Virus record (IMG/VR): IMGVR_UViG_3300014502_000008
Coordinates: 1-54,085 of that record
Strand: one strand, 5' to 3'
Source: a virus
DNA: 54,085 nt
Notes under the pieces: generated by a model
Told to the model about the DNA's origin: nothing
Seen by the model: the letters and a program-made list of their open reading frames with translations, nothing else
Database searches by the model: none
Position numbers and translations under genes: made by a program
Shown here: positions 1 through 8,611 of the stretch, piece after piece
Layout: each line of letters begins with the position of its first letter
Position numbering within the stretch: the first letter of the stretch is position 1

Positions 1-39
1 ACCCACACGGTTTAATGTGTAAGTGTCTGATAATCTTTG

Positions 40-86
40 TAGCGAGACGGGGGAATGATCCCCGGACCTCATGATTATGAATCATG
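40..86 (-). tRNA. tRNA-like 3' half, anticodon CAU (truncated or degenerate)
   Basis: On the minus strand a perfect 5-bp anticodon stem (CATGA/TCATG, positions 70-86) encloses the loop TTCATAA with anticodon CAT. A variable region AGGTC follows, then a perfect 5-bp T stem CGGGG/CCCCG (48-64) and a 3' acceptor strand TCTCGCT with discriminator A (40-47). I cannot find a 5' acceptor strand (AGCGAGA expected) or a convincing D arm upstream. The T loop (ATCATTC) is also atypical. It may be a pseudo-tRNA or the 3' remnant left by integration into a tRNA-Met/Ile2 gene. Confidence 0.4.
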
Positions 87-105
87 CAGGCATAAAGCTG
101 TATTA

Positions 106-124
106 TATCTGTCTGTCTGTCTGT
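106..124. repeat. short CTGT microsatellite
   Basis: Tandem CTGT tetranucleotides lie in the otherwise gene-free left end of the window (1-285). Apart from the tRNA-like half and a terminator, I see nothing else in this stretch. Confidence 0.6.
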
Positions 125-285
125 TATATGGTTTACAAATGTTCTATGTATCGCATTTGTATATTTTAACCTTAAAATCACATGTCAATAACTTTGTTTT
201 GAAAGCATGAATTTATAGGTTATGTTTGTAGCTCCATTTCGTCTTTCATTCATTATTGGTTGAGTTTGAGTTTGTCTTGTTACCA

Positions 286-318
286 GAAAAGCCCCTGATT
301 GACTACCAGGGGCTTTTC
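286..318 (-). terminator. rho-independent terminator of the late structural operon
   Basis: A perfect 12-bp stem (GAAAAGCCCCTG / CAGGGGCTTTTC) encloses a 9-nt loop. It lies 24 nt beyond the stop codon of the last minus-strand gene of the structural operon. Both arms end in A/T runs, so it could work in either direction. Confidence 0.85.
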
Positions 319-341
319 ATTTATACTAGGTCCGTATTGGC

Positions 342-1148
342 CTACTGGAAGAAGTCAGTCACCCTCCTTGCCGGTATCTTATATTGAAGAAGCGTACCTC
401 TGATCTTTGACAGCTGGTTATTCCATTCAGCCTCTTCTATCGGGTAGTCGTTAGTGTTCCGGTTGATCTTATACCATTCCTTCACTGAATAGATAACAAG
501 GGCTTCCTGAATAGCTGCTCCTACACCCAGGAACAGGTTAAGGTCCCAGCTCGGATCTAAGGTAAGGTAATAGATCACCAAATTACCAGTCACCGGGCAA
601 ACAACATACTCCATGCCTTCAACATCAGCAGTAAAAGCTGATGCAAGGGTTATGGCAGTGGCTGTATTACTCAGGATTACTCTCTCCTGGTTCAATCCAA
701 TCCCCGGTGTGGTAATTACCACCTTCATGTCCTTTAGCCCATCAACGGTAAAGGCTTTGGTTGAATCTGTCAGGACAGCTCCCGCAACAGTAGTAGCTAT
801 ACCGGAGTGTAGAGGATTGCCAAACTTAACATTATGCCTGGTCGCATTGGTGATGTCCTTAGTCCAGGATGAAAGTTTCCGGGATACCTCGGTGGTTCCG
901 TTTTTGATGATCTCATCAAACCAGTCCCTTTCGTCCTCTGTGAGGGCAAGTTTCTCAAGTATAGACTGGTTTTGTCCGTCAACGGCAAACCTGCCTCTTA
1001 AAGCTGTTCTCTTTTTTGCTGCTGCAAAAACCTGGTCAAGATCAGTGAGAACCATGACCCTTAAAACGTCAGTAGCATCGGTTTTAGCTGCGCTAAAATC
1101 TGCAATAGACTGATACGTGTTCTTAGTTGCATTATAAACGTAATTCAT
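342..1148 (-). CDS. phage structural protein, probably tail associated (268 aa)
   Basis: I do not recognise a named family. The middle (about residues 115-190) reads like the small beta-rich inserts common in tail proteins, with alternating Thr/Ala/Ser and a pattern of the type TTVAGAVLTDSTKAFTVDG. The N-terminal 110 and C-terminal 60 residues look helical and charged. It is the last gene of a co-directional minus-strand series of structural and lysis genes and is followed by a strong terminator. A virion role is inferred from position and composition. It could instead be an accessory late protein. Confidence 0.6.
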   Translation of the reverse strand: MNYVYNATKNTYQSIADFSAAKTDATDVLRVMVLTDLDQVFAAAKKRTALRGRFAVDGQNQSILEKLALTEDERDWFDEIIKNGTTEVSRKLSSWTKDITNATRHNVKFGNPLHSGIATTVAGAVLTDSTKAFTVDGLKDMKVVITTPGIGLNQERVILSNTATAITLASAFTADVEGMEYVVCPVTGNLVIYYLTLDPSWDLNLFLGVGAAIQEALVIYSVKEWYKINRNTNDYPIEEAEWNNQLSKIRGTLLQYKIPARRVTDFFQ

Positions 1149-1166
1149 AGCTTGTAAAAAATTTAT

Positions 1167-1859
1167 TTATTTAAGATATTGATGTACTGCTTCTGCTGTG
1201 GCTGCACCGACAAGTACGTGTAACCACCATTTTTCATACCATTTTTTTCTATCCTCCACTATCAGGATATCCATCTGTTTAACTTTAAGGTAAGGGTTGT
1301 TCGTAGTAAATACACCCTTTGGGGTGGTCTTAAAGAATCCGGATTTCACATAGCCTATTGAGATGGTCCCTGAAAACGGGACAGACAGGTTAAAATAGCC
1401 CTTCTTGTTAGCATGAATCCCAAAGGCTAGTTTGACATACTCACTTTCGTAAGGCCATTCCCAGGGTATTCTTAATGCCTGGTAATTACCTTCTATTGTA
1501 TCCTTGACTGTCACAATTTGAATCTCAGGAGGTATTTTCAGGGAATCTCTTAATATATCGATTGTGCCTGCCAGCTCTGCATTGGCAACCAGCTCGGCAA
1601 AATGTAATTTCCTTAAACGCTCCCTTTCGATTATCCCGGCAGCAATGGCGTCTTTTTGCGTAAGGATTATAGCATCTTTCTCCGACACATAGGTCCTTAG
1701 GCCTGCAATCTTTACGGAGTATGTTTCTATGCTATCCCTGGCAGCGATAAGATTAGCCTGTTGCTCTGATCTTTCTTTTCTGGTACTATTCCTTCCTGCG
1801 ATAAAGGCTGCTGTAAATACCCCTGTAACTGCTAATGCGATATAAACGTATTTTATCAT
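1167..1859 (-). CDS. membrane-anchored coiled-coil protein, spanin-like (lysis cassette)
   Basis: This 230-aa protein has one N-terminal membrane segment (about residues 3-20), then a charged predicted coiled coil (about 25-110, rich in E/R/A/I), then a beta-rich C-terminal region and a final short hydrophobic stretch (about 212-225). The gene lies directly downstream of the holin-like and amidase genes and overlaps the holin-like stop by 4 bp. A single-pass anchor with a periplasmic coiled coil in this position resembles inner-membrane spanins or the small DUF proteins that replace them in Bacteroidota phages. The assignment rests on architecture and context, not on a sequence motif. Confidence 0.55.
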   Translation of the reverse strand: MIKYVYIALAVTGVFTAAFIAGRNSTRKERSEQQANLIAARDSIETYSVKIAGLRTYVSEKDAIILTQKDAIAAGIIERERLRKLHFAELVANAELAGTIDILRDSLKIPPEIQIVTVKDTIEGNYQALRIPWEWPYESEYVKLAFGIHANKKGYFNLSVPFSGTISIGYVKSGFFKTTPKGVFTTNNPYLKVKQMDILIVEDRKKWYEKWWLHVLVGAATAEAVHQYLK

Positions 1860-2089
1860 TTCGTTTCGTAGCTTTTTTGAAGTGCTTTAAATCCAAATGC
1901 CGGTGCGACGAATACGCCAATAGCTCCAATGGCAAAGGCTATCCCTTCCCATTTTATTTCAGTTTCCTTGACTGCCATTATTACGATAGCAATCATGATA
2001 GCCAGGACCAGACCGGCAGCCATGCCGATTATCCAGTAGAGGCTTACTCTCATTGATGATCTTTTCCCTTCAGGGTTTTTTAGGCTCAT
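1856..2089 (-). CDS. small two-helix membrane protein, holin-like
   Basis: This 77-aa protein has two hydrophobic helices (about residues 13-35 and 48-66) separated by a short charged turn and has a basic N-terminus, which matches small holins. It overlaps the end of the amidase gene by 20 bp and the following spanin-like gene by 4 bp, so the three are probably translationally coupled. The holin role, pore formation that releases endolysin, is inferred from size, topology and position. No holin family motif is diagnostic. Confidence 0.6.
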   Translation of the reverse strand: MSLKNPEGKRSSMRVSLYWIIGMAAGLVLAIMIAIVIMAVKETEIKWEGIAFAIGAIGVFVAPAFGFKALQKSYETK

Positions 2090-2654
2090 AGTTGTTTTTC
2101 TCCAAAATATTATTTAACAAAAATTTATGTACGTCAAAATTCGGGCATGTCTTATTCGCGAAGTCATTATGACCAGCTATCAGGAGTGTAGGGCATTTCT
2201 CTATTTCTTCCTTGATAGTCCGTATTAGAGTAATCTTTTGCGCCTCGGTGTAAAGAGTGCTAAACTGCTCTATCTTGCTATTACTGCCTCCACCTTCCAG
2301 GCAAATATGCCGGGAGATCGAATTTACTCCGGTAGCTCCCCAGGTTATTTCATCATTTTCTATATCATTATCACCATCAAAGGGAGTAAGTATTTCTTTC
2401 ATCCCGTTCCGGTGAATCAAAATAGAGTATCCTAACCTGGCCCATCCCCTTCCTTTTAGATGAAGAATAGGTTTACTATTAATAATATCCTCCGGCAGAT
2501 CAGCCCTGGATTTATAATTCTTCTCTAGGTATCTCACCCCTCCGTCAGATTGATCGCATGGTCCTTTATGCCATTCTTCCAACATTCCTTTTGTGACGGT
2601 CATGGTTGCCGGGGTTGCCGAACAATGAATGACCAGGTATTTAAGTTTTCCCAT
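2070..2654 (-). CDS. N-acetylmuramoyl-L-alanine amidase (endolysin)
   Basis: This 194-aa endolysin belongs to the Amidase_2 / T7-lysozyme-like zinc amidase family, which cleaves the lactoyl-peptide bond of peptidoglycan. The N-terminal strand LVIHCSAT supplies zinc ligand H10. GHNDFANKTCPN near the C-terminus supplies H162 and C170, and R(H)ICLEGG lies in the core. There is no signal peptide and no separate wall-binding domain, so export would depend on the adjacent holin-like protein. It ends inside the holin-like gene and follows the big tail-fibre gene by 2 bp. Confidence 0.9.
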   Translation of the reverse strand: MGKLKYLVIHCSATPATMTVTKGMLEEWHKGPCDQSDGGVRYLEKNYKSRADLPEDIINSKPILHLKGRGWARLGYSILIHRNGMKEILTPFDGDNDIENDEITWGATGVNSISRHICLEGGGSNSKIEQFSTLYTEAQKITLIRTIKEEIEKCPTLLIAGHNDFANKTCPNFDVHKFLLNNILEKNNYEPKKP

Positions 2655-2656
2655 AT

Positions 2657-5600
2657 TTAAAGTATTACTGTAATTTCGTTTGCACCCATTATTATATTCT
2701 GACCTGCAGATGCTCCCCAGGGACTTACTACCCCTCTTATCCTTGCTTTGGCTCTAATAAATCCCAATTGAGCCGAAGCCACCCCTTCAGATCTCCCTGC
2801 GATATATCTAAACATCCCGTTTAACGGTGATGCAGTAACATGAGCCAGACAATTTATCTGGCCTGATAGTGTTGTTTTACCCCGGATATCTGCATATACA
2901 ATAGCAGAACCAGATAATTGCCCTACTACCGGGATTTTGCCTTTTAAGCTCCCCGAAACGGAAACCACACCATTCGCCTGGCTTACTAATGTTCCTTTGC
3001 CCTTAATATTGCCCGATATCGTAACTACACCGTCTGCCTGGCTTACTAAATTTCCTTTGCCCTGGATGCTGCCTGAAACAGTTCCGGTTCCGTCTGCCTG
3101 GCCTGCTAAAGTCTCTTTGCTTTTGATATGGCCTGAAACTGTTACCACACCGATTGCCTGTCCTGCTAAGGTCCCTTTTCCTTTAACAGAGACTGAAATA
3201 GTTACCACTCCGTTTGCTTGTCCTGCCAGAGCCCCTTTTCCTTTAACACTGCCCGAAACAGTTACCACACCGTTTGCCTGTCCTTGTATATGTTCGGTAG
3301 TTGTGCTTGTGCCTGATTCGTAGGCTCCAATGTCAGGTGCAGATCCATTAAAAGGAAGACCTACATTCACCCCTGCGTCAATTGCAAGCGAACCGGGAGC
3401 TAAATGAAAATCAGTAGAACTAACAAAGAGGGTGATGTTGTTTGCAGTAACCCTTTTAAGCTCACCACTTACAGTTTTATTGGCAATCGTTCCGCCTACC
3501 TCAAGCAAGCTATTATTGTTCCCGCAGTTATATAACAGGTTATTCTGAGCAGTCAGTCCTGTCCATGATCCACCACCAAAGGCTGTTCCGTAAGGAGCCT
3601 GGACAAATCCACAGATGATATTATTCTGTATATAAACATTGTTAGCTGAATCCTCTGTGTCAATCCAGATGCCAATCCCTCCGGGAGATGCTGCATACGC
3701 AAGGATGGTATTGTTCCAGATATAAATATTGTTTGCATAAGGAGAGCCACCACCACCGAAGGCAATACCAAATCCAGCTCCATAAGTAACCCCACCCTCA
3801 GTACGATCCGACCAACTATTTGGCACATCCAGAATAAGGTTAGACCATATTTTAATATTTGTGAAACGACCTGCATCAGCCCATGTCCCGTTATGACAGA
3901 AGTAAATTCCACGATCACAATTCTTTATAATGTTATGGTGAATCTCTAATGAATCACATTTTTCCTCAAACTCAACCCCTGAATAATAAACACTTACGGC
4001 ATGAGTAGTATTATATCCAATGATGTTGTAACGAAAAGAAACAGAAAAGCTATACGTGCCTTTATAGGTCCCTGACCCAAAATCGAAGAGGCCTATTATG
4101 GTATTGCCATAAATTTCCAGACCATACCCTATTCCGGTATCTTTGTCATTGCACCAGGCTTCAAACAGAAAAGAAAAATCATCCCCGGCATACAGACCAT
4201 TCAATTCATTGTCATATATCTTGCATCCCCGGTTGCCATCCTCATACCGGATGCCATCCCCTGTGGTAGAATCTCCTCTTAAGTATTGATTCAGTACGCT
4301 GTTGTAAAACTGAAAACCTGTCTGATTCCTTATGAACAGAGTTGATTCCCTGTCATTCGTGTACCCACCGCAATTCTCTAATACGCAATCATGAACACTG
4401 TTGCCTGAGTTACCTGTACTACTTCCATTAAACCTGACACCTATAAGCTCAAAGTCTATTACAGTACAGTTAAGTATCTCAACATTACTCCTGTTATAGA
4501 CGATAATCCCAAAGGTTCCTGTCCGATTGTCACCACTTAAAGTGATCCCGCTGATATGCTGTGCTGTATTTGCTCCTCCTGAAAGATACAGATACCCATC
4601 ATCACGACCATTATTCCAATCTGTTGTATAGTGAGACTTAATGATGGTTGTTGCCATCCCTGCACCTTCGATGTTTACGTTCTGTCCAAGTACTGCTCTT
4701 GATGTTTCTGTATATGTCCCAGCGTTAACATGTATAATACTCCCTGCTATATAAGCTCGTGAACAAGCATACGCAAGTGTGCGCCAGGGGCTTCCTGCTG
4801 TACCATTAGCAGGATTATCTACTCCTGTTAAGGCTACATAGTAATGTACCCCAATAGATTTATTGACGCATGTACCTACCAATGTCGATAAACCGGCAGA
4901 AGCACCTACTAACTTTCCTCTTGGACTAAGTATCCCAAGTACGGTTGCAGCACCAGGCGAATTACCATAAAGTTTCCCTTTACTGATAATATTGGCAGAC
5001 TGAGAAGCGATTCCTGCGGATAGCCCTAATAAAGCTCTCTTACTCTTAACGGTCCCTGATACAGTTCCGACACCGTTTGCCTGCCCTAATAATGTGCCTC
5101 TGCCTTTAACACTGCCTGAGATTGTAACTATACCATCCGCATGTCCTAATAGCGTACCCTTACCTGTTACAGTCCCTGATACGGTAACGACACCGCTTGT
5201 TTGTCCTAATAATGTCCCTTTGCCCTTAATGGTCCCTGAAACAGTAGCGATACCATCTACCTGGCCTAATAACGTCCCTCTCCCCTTTGTGCTGCCAGAT
5301 ATTGTAACTAATCCGTCTGCATGGCCTAGCAGCGTTCCTTTGCCGGTTAATGCCCCTGACAGACTTGCTATACTCTCCGAATTACCTACAATCGCCTTGA
5401 TAGGGGAATCAGCGTTATGTAATGTTCCTGAAATTACAACTACACCGGCAGCCTGGGCCAGCATCCTGCCAAACCCTGTTATAATCCCTGTCACTGTGCT
5501 AATTCCATCAGACAACCCGATCATGGCTGCTCTAGCTCTTGGAATTGCTGAGACTGTGGTACTCCCAATGGACAGTCCGGTTGTGGTTGCCCTACCTCTT

Positions 5601-6916
5601 GGGATTACTGAGACTGTGGTACTCGCATTAGATTGACCTATTATTTTTGTTCTTGCATTTGGGTTTGCGCTTACCGTTGTGGAGCCATTGGATTGACCTA
5701 TTGTTCTGGCCCTCCCCTTTGGGGTACCTGAGACAGTTGTGGAACCAGTGGCTTGAGCAATTATACGTATCCTTGCTCTTAGTGTCCCTGCTACAGTAGA
5801 AATGCCATTAATCAGACCGGATATAGCCCCGGCAACACCCTCGGTCAATGTTCCCCAAACTGTTTCTACTGCTTCAGAAACAACAGGCTTTACACTTACA
5901 TTATCCAGGTGCATTACACCAGCCGAATCGTATGTGTAAAATGTCAGTGTCGAAGGAGGAGCCCCTGCGCTATCAAACGGTATATCTGCGGAGTAATGAC
6001 CATTGGCAGAGTAATCTATATCATTCTTAGATCCACCATCAGTAGTTCCGAAGATAAACCTTATCGTCCCGCTAACATAATTGTTAATATCAAATTCAAC
6101 CCGGTAGGTGTTTCCATACTCGATAGGGATATCCTGGCTCATTACAGTTGAGTAACTATCTACCGTATTAACTACAGCTTCTCCCCCTGTTATAGTTGCA
6201 CGAACTAAATTCCAATCTGTATCTGCATCAAAAGCCCCGTTTGTAACCTTTTCAGGATATCCACCTGAAGTAGATTCGCCTACTAATGTTCCAATAGTAT
6301 AAGGATGGACCGCAAGGGTAAATGAGACCCACTGTTCTGTAACTGATGTAAATGTACCAGGGTCTAAAACAGAATTATTGACAGTTCTTTCTGCTGTGTT
6401 GGTTGAAGCACTACTTGTACCTACACCTGCCTGGCTCTGTAAGTTTGAAAAGTTTGTTGGTGCAACTGTAGCTAATACTGTTGAATCCCCTCCCCTGGTT
6501 GTTATCCACAAATAGTCCTTTGCTCCACCGGTTGGGGTAAGCGATGGAGGATTAGAGTTAGTGCTACTCCCGTTTGCGGAAGCTCCTTCAACTCGATATG
6601 CTCCGGTTATTCTTAATGAAACATGGCTCGATTGTTCGGCTGCTGAAGTGGTAAGGGTAAGCGCATCTGAACCCTCGGCTATCTTCCAGGCATAAACACT
6701 CTTGACAGTGGTACTGTATGCTGCTGCTGTACCAAGCGTCCAATTACTCCCGGATGCCCCTGTATTAATTGAAATTGTAGGATTCCCGTCAACAGAGAAA
6801 ACAACAAGCAACAAGTTACCCGCTACTATACCAGAAGGTAAAGTAATGGGGTGACTTGTTACATCTGATGCTGTCGTACGTGCGGCTGCTCTTGCAGCTA
6901 CTATCGGGAATGCCAT
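2657..6916 (-). CDS. giant tail fibre / tailspike with beta-helix and 20-aa repeats (1419 aa)
   Basis: This is the probable receptor-binding or polysaccharide-engaging fibre. Residues 1-205 form a beta-rich N-terminal domain of a type found at the base of phage fibres. Residues about 215-345 resemble a carbohydrate-binding module (pattern from VTNGAFDADTDW to LDNVSVKP). Residues about 350-685 are tandem 20-aa repeats. Residues about 686-1195 read as a right-handed parallel beta-helix, with repeated NNIYIWNN / NVEILNC turns and a start like IGVHYYVALTG that is common in pectate-lyase-type folds. A second repeat block covers about 1195-1350, and a short C-terminal domain ends the protein. Any enzymatic activity of the helix is not shown. 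It lies between a small tail protein and the amidase. Confidence 0.8.
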   Translation of the reverse strand: MAFPIVAARAAARTTASDVTSHPITLPSGIVAGNLLLVVFSVDGNPTISINTGASGSNWTLGTAAAYSTTVKSVYAWKIAEGSDALTLTTSAAEQSSHVSLRITGAYRVEGASANGSSTNSNPPSLTPTGGAKDYLWITTRGGDSTVLATVAPTNFSNLQSQAGVGTSSASTNTAERTVNNSVLDPGTFTSVTEQWVSFTLAVHPYTIGTLVGESTSGGYPEKVTNGAFDADTDWNLVRATITGGEAVVNTVDSYSTVMSQDIPIEYGNTYRVEFDINNYVSGTIRFIFGTTDGGSKNDIDYSANGHYSADIPFDSAGAPPSTLTFYTYDSAGVMHLDNVSVKPVVSEAVETVWGTLTEGVAGAISGLINGISTVAGTLRARIRIIAQATGSTTVSGTPKGRARTIGQSNGSTTVSANPNARTKIIGQSNASTTVSVIPRGRATTTGLSIGSTTVSAIPRARAAMIGLSDGISTVTGIITGFGRMLAQAAGVVVISGTLHNADSPIKAIVGNSESIASLSGALTGKGTLLGHADGLVTISGSTKGRGTLLGQVDGIATVSGTIKGKGTLLGQTSGVVTVSGTVTGKGTLLGHADGIVTISGSVKGRGTLLGQANGVGTVSGTVKSKRALLGLSAGIASQSANIISKGKLYGNSPGAATVLGILSPRGKLVGASAGLSTLVGTCVNKSIGVHYYVALTGVDNPANGTAGSPWRTLAYACSRAYIAGSIIHVNAGTYTETSRAVLGQNVNIEGAGMATTIIKSHYTTDWNNGRDDGYLYLSGGANTAQHISGITLSGDNRTGTFGIIVYNRSNVEILNCTVIDFELIGVRFNGSSTGNSGNSVHDCVLENCGGYTNDRESTLFIRNQTGFQFYNSVLNQYLRGDSTTGDGIRYEDGNRGCKIYDNELNGLYAGDDFSFLFEAWCNDKDTGIGYGLEIYGNTIIGLFDFGSGTYKGTYSFSVSFRYNIIGYNTTHAVSVYYSGVEFEEKCDSLEIHHNIIKNCDRGIYFCHNGTWADAGRFTNIKIWSNLILDVPNSWSDRTEGGVTYGAGFGIAFGGGGSPYANNIYIWNNTILAYAASPGGIGIWIDTEDSANNVYIQNNIICGFVQAPYGTAFGGGSWTGLTAQNNLLYNCGNNNSLLEVGGTIANKTVSGELKRVTANNITLFVSSTDFHLAPGSLAIDAGVNVGLPFNGSAPDIGAYESGTSTTTEHIQGQANGVVTVSGSVKGKGALAGQANGVVTISVSVKGKGTLAGQAIGVVTVSGHIKSKETLAGQADGTGTVSGSIQGKGNLVSQADGVVTISGNIKGKGTLVSQANGVVSVSGSLKGKIPVVGQLSGSAIVYADIRGKTTLSGQINCLAHVTASPLNGMFRYIAGRSEGVASAQLGFIRAKARIRGVVSPWGASAGQNIIMGANEITVIL
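2880..3290 (-). repeat. 60-bp / 20-aa coding repeat array, distal block of the tail fibre
   Basis: About seven consecutive units with 60-bp spacing encode variants of VVTVSGSVKGKGALAGQANG. The regular in-frame period makes the block prone to copy-number change by slippage or recombination. Confidence 0.8.
4895..5835 (-). repeat. 60-bp / 20-aa coding repeat array, proximal block of the tail fibre
   Basis: About fifteen more degenerate units of the same 20-aa repeat (core VTVSG...KGKGTLLGQ.) lie upstream of the beta-helix. The first units (ISTVAGTLRAR, STTVSGTPKGR) differ most, and the later ones are nearly identical to each other. Confidence 0.75.
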
Positions 6917-6965
6917 ACAAAAGTATTAAGAAGGGCAGAAGCCAAGCCGCTGCCCTTAATTATTA

Positions 6966-7415
6966 CTAGTCCTCAGTTACAGTCAATGCTCCGGCTGCAA
7001 ATTCCGGGATGATGCCCTGGGTAATGGAAAGAGATGCAGGGGATGTTAATGCTCCGCTGTATAGAATCTTACCAGCACCAGAGGTAGATGTACCAACACT
7101 AAAATATGTTGCTACTGATGTGCCAACGTCTGATCTTGCGCCAAAGGTTATTGCAGCAGCGTTCACAACGCTATTGGCTGTTACGGTCCATCCTCCGATA
7201 GTTCTTGCTACCGCTACCCTGGCATAACCAGTGTAAGCTACTTCGGAAGTTGCTTGATTGCCTGCTTCACCCGGATCAGCTGTATGAAGAGCTACAAATA
7301 AACTACCTACCGTTGCTGCTGCCGGTAATCCAGTTGCATCACCAATTAAGGGGATGGTTGCATTCTGAAATATATGTTTCAGAAGGTCATTTTCGAAAGT
7401 ATCTGCCTTTGCCAT
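6966..7415 (-). CDS. phage tail protein of the ALHTADPGEAG type (149 aa)
   Basis: The motif FVALHTADPGEAGNQATSE followed by YTGYARVAVAR, and a C-terminal half with GTSTSGAGKILYSGAL, match a widespread small phage protein commonly annotated as tail fibre or tail-associated. Its biochemical role is not established. It sits between the two large adhesion-type genes, with 50 bp on either side, in the late operon. The composition (A/T/G/S rich, few charges) fits a virion beta-structure. Confidence 0.65.
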   Translation of the reverse strand: MAKADTFENDLLKHIFQNATIPLIGDATGLPAAATVGSLFVALHTADPGEAGNQATSEVAYTGYARVAVARTIGGWTVTANSVVNAAAITFGARSDVGTSVATYFSVGTSTSGAGKILYSGALTSPASLSITQGIIPEFAAGALTVTED

Positions 7416-7471
7416 TTTAGTATTTATTTAAAGTGATTATTATTCAATTAGTTATTACATTTTTCATCGTT

Positions 7472-8611
7472 TTAAAACACCAGATCATCGCACAGTTTAG
7501 CAGCACTATCAGTGCGCATGTTATACACCCTGTAATTGTCGCAGTATAGCGCTGCGCTGTCGGTATGACCTGCCTGAGCAATTATTTTATCAGTATTGTT
7601 ATGCCCTTCTCCTATTAGATCAGACGTTGTACCTATCAATGTATCTGTTATATTGCTCCATGCCTGGGACTCTGACCCTGACGGAGCTGCCTCATAATAA
7701 GTGTAGGAGCCGTCACCATTATCTACAATGTGAAATATATAACCGCCTGCAGGGCCTATATCCCTTAAATCGTAAGAAGGAGAAGCGGAAGTAAATGAGC
7801 GAATTGCACGAATAGCATTTAGATTTTCTTTACCATCCATGCCATTATTATTAGTAGTAAAATTATGTCTATACGCATACACATCTACTACTTCGCTTGA
7901 ACTCCAATATCCATATCCTCCAAATCCACCAACATTATATACATATAGAACATCATGCATTGCTTGTAATTCATTTATCGAAGGCAGGAACCAGTCACTG
8001 AATGAATTAGTTGCGATAATCTTTCTGGTATTTTCCTTCCCTGTACCTATTGCAGTGCCGGTGCCTATCGCCCTGTTAGCTATAATGCTCCAGAAGTAAG
8101 ACAATGATGTGTCCATTGGCATTGACTCATAATACAAGCCATCTGCATAGGCAAATATATACCCACGTGCCGGGCCAATGTCTCTGATGTTATAATCGCC
8201 AACGTTGCCGGCAAATGACCTGATAGCTCTCACATGGCTATTTGTATCGCTTTTTAGTGTGACATTTGCAGCTCCTACTAAAAAATGAATCGAGATAGCA
8301 TTTATATCAGGTGATTGGTCCCATTCCGATGAAGACCAGTACTGCGCATTAGCAAAGTCACCAATGCCATATACTTTAAGCTGATTATACATTTCGAGCA
8401 ATTCGAGACGAGAAGGCAGGAACCAGTCGTCAAAATCATTACCTCCGTAATTGCGGAAATTATAGAGGCTATCCTTGCCCCCTTTGTATGCAGGATCGAA
8501 AAGGGAATCTATTGCCCTGGCAAAACAATCAACCAGGTCGTGTGCAGCATCAATAATGAAATCAACCACGTCCTGAAGGGAGAAATTATCTGTATCGGGT
8601 ATTCGTGCCAT
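7472..8611 (-). CDS. tail protein with two Lcl/DUF1566-like domains (379 aa)
   Basis: Two copies of a domain with the pattern DWFLPS..EL..M....YWSSSE, ending in RAIRSF, lie at about residues 60-140 and 205-285. Each is followed by DIGPA.GYIF, and the second runs on into a further YY.AAPSGSESQAWSNI segment. This is the Lcl / DUF1566 type found in secreted, surface and phage adhesion proteins, so receptor or glycan recognition is inferred. Its start ATG overlaps the stop of the upstream fibre gene (TAATG), indicating coupled translation. No reverse transcriptase or template repeat was found nearby. Confidence 0.75.
   Translation of the reverse strand: MARIPDTDNFSLQDVVDFIIDAAHDLVDCFARAIDSLFDPAYKGGKDSLYNFRNYGGNDFDDWFLPSRLELLEMYNQLKVYGIGDFANAQYWSSSEWDQSPDINAISIHFLVGAANVTLKSDTNSHVRAIRSFAGNVGDYNIRDIGPARGYIFAYADGLYYESMPMDTSLSYFWSIIANRAIGTGTAIGTGKENTRKIIATNSFSDWFLPSINELQAMHDVLYVYNVGGFGGYGYWSSSEVVDVYAYRHNFTTNNNGMDGKENLNAIRAIRSFTSASPSYDLRDIGPAGGYIFHIVDNGDGSYTYYEAAPSGSESQAWSNITDTLIGTTSDLIGEGHNNTDKIIAQAGHTDSAALYCDNYRVYNMRTDSAAKLCDDLVF

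Noticed and set aside
5094-5636. Long plus-strand frames opposite the tail-fibre repeats
   Set aside because: They are mirror frames produced by the regular 60-bp coding repeats on the minus strand; composition is P/V/T-rich and repetitive with no start context.
7472-8611. A diversity-generating retroelement acting on the Lcl-domain protein
   Set aside because: No reverse transcriptase and no adenine-biased template/variable repeat pair was seen in the window.
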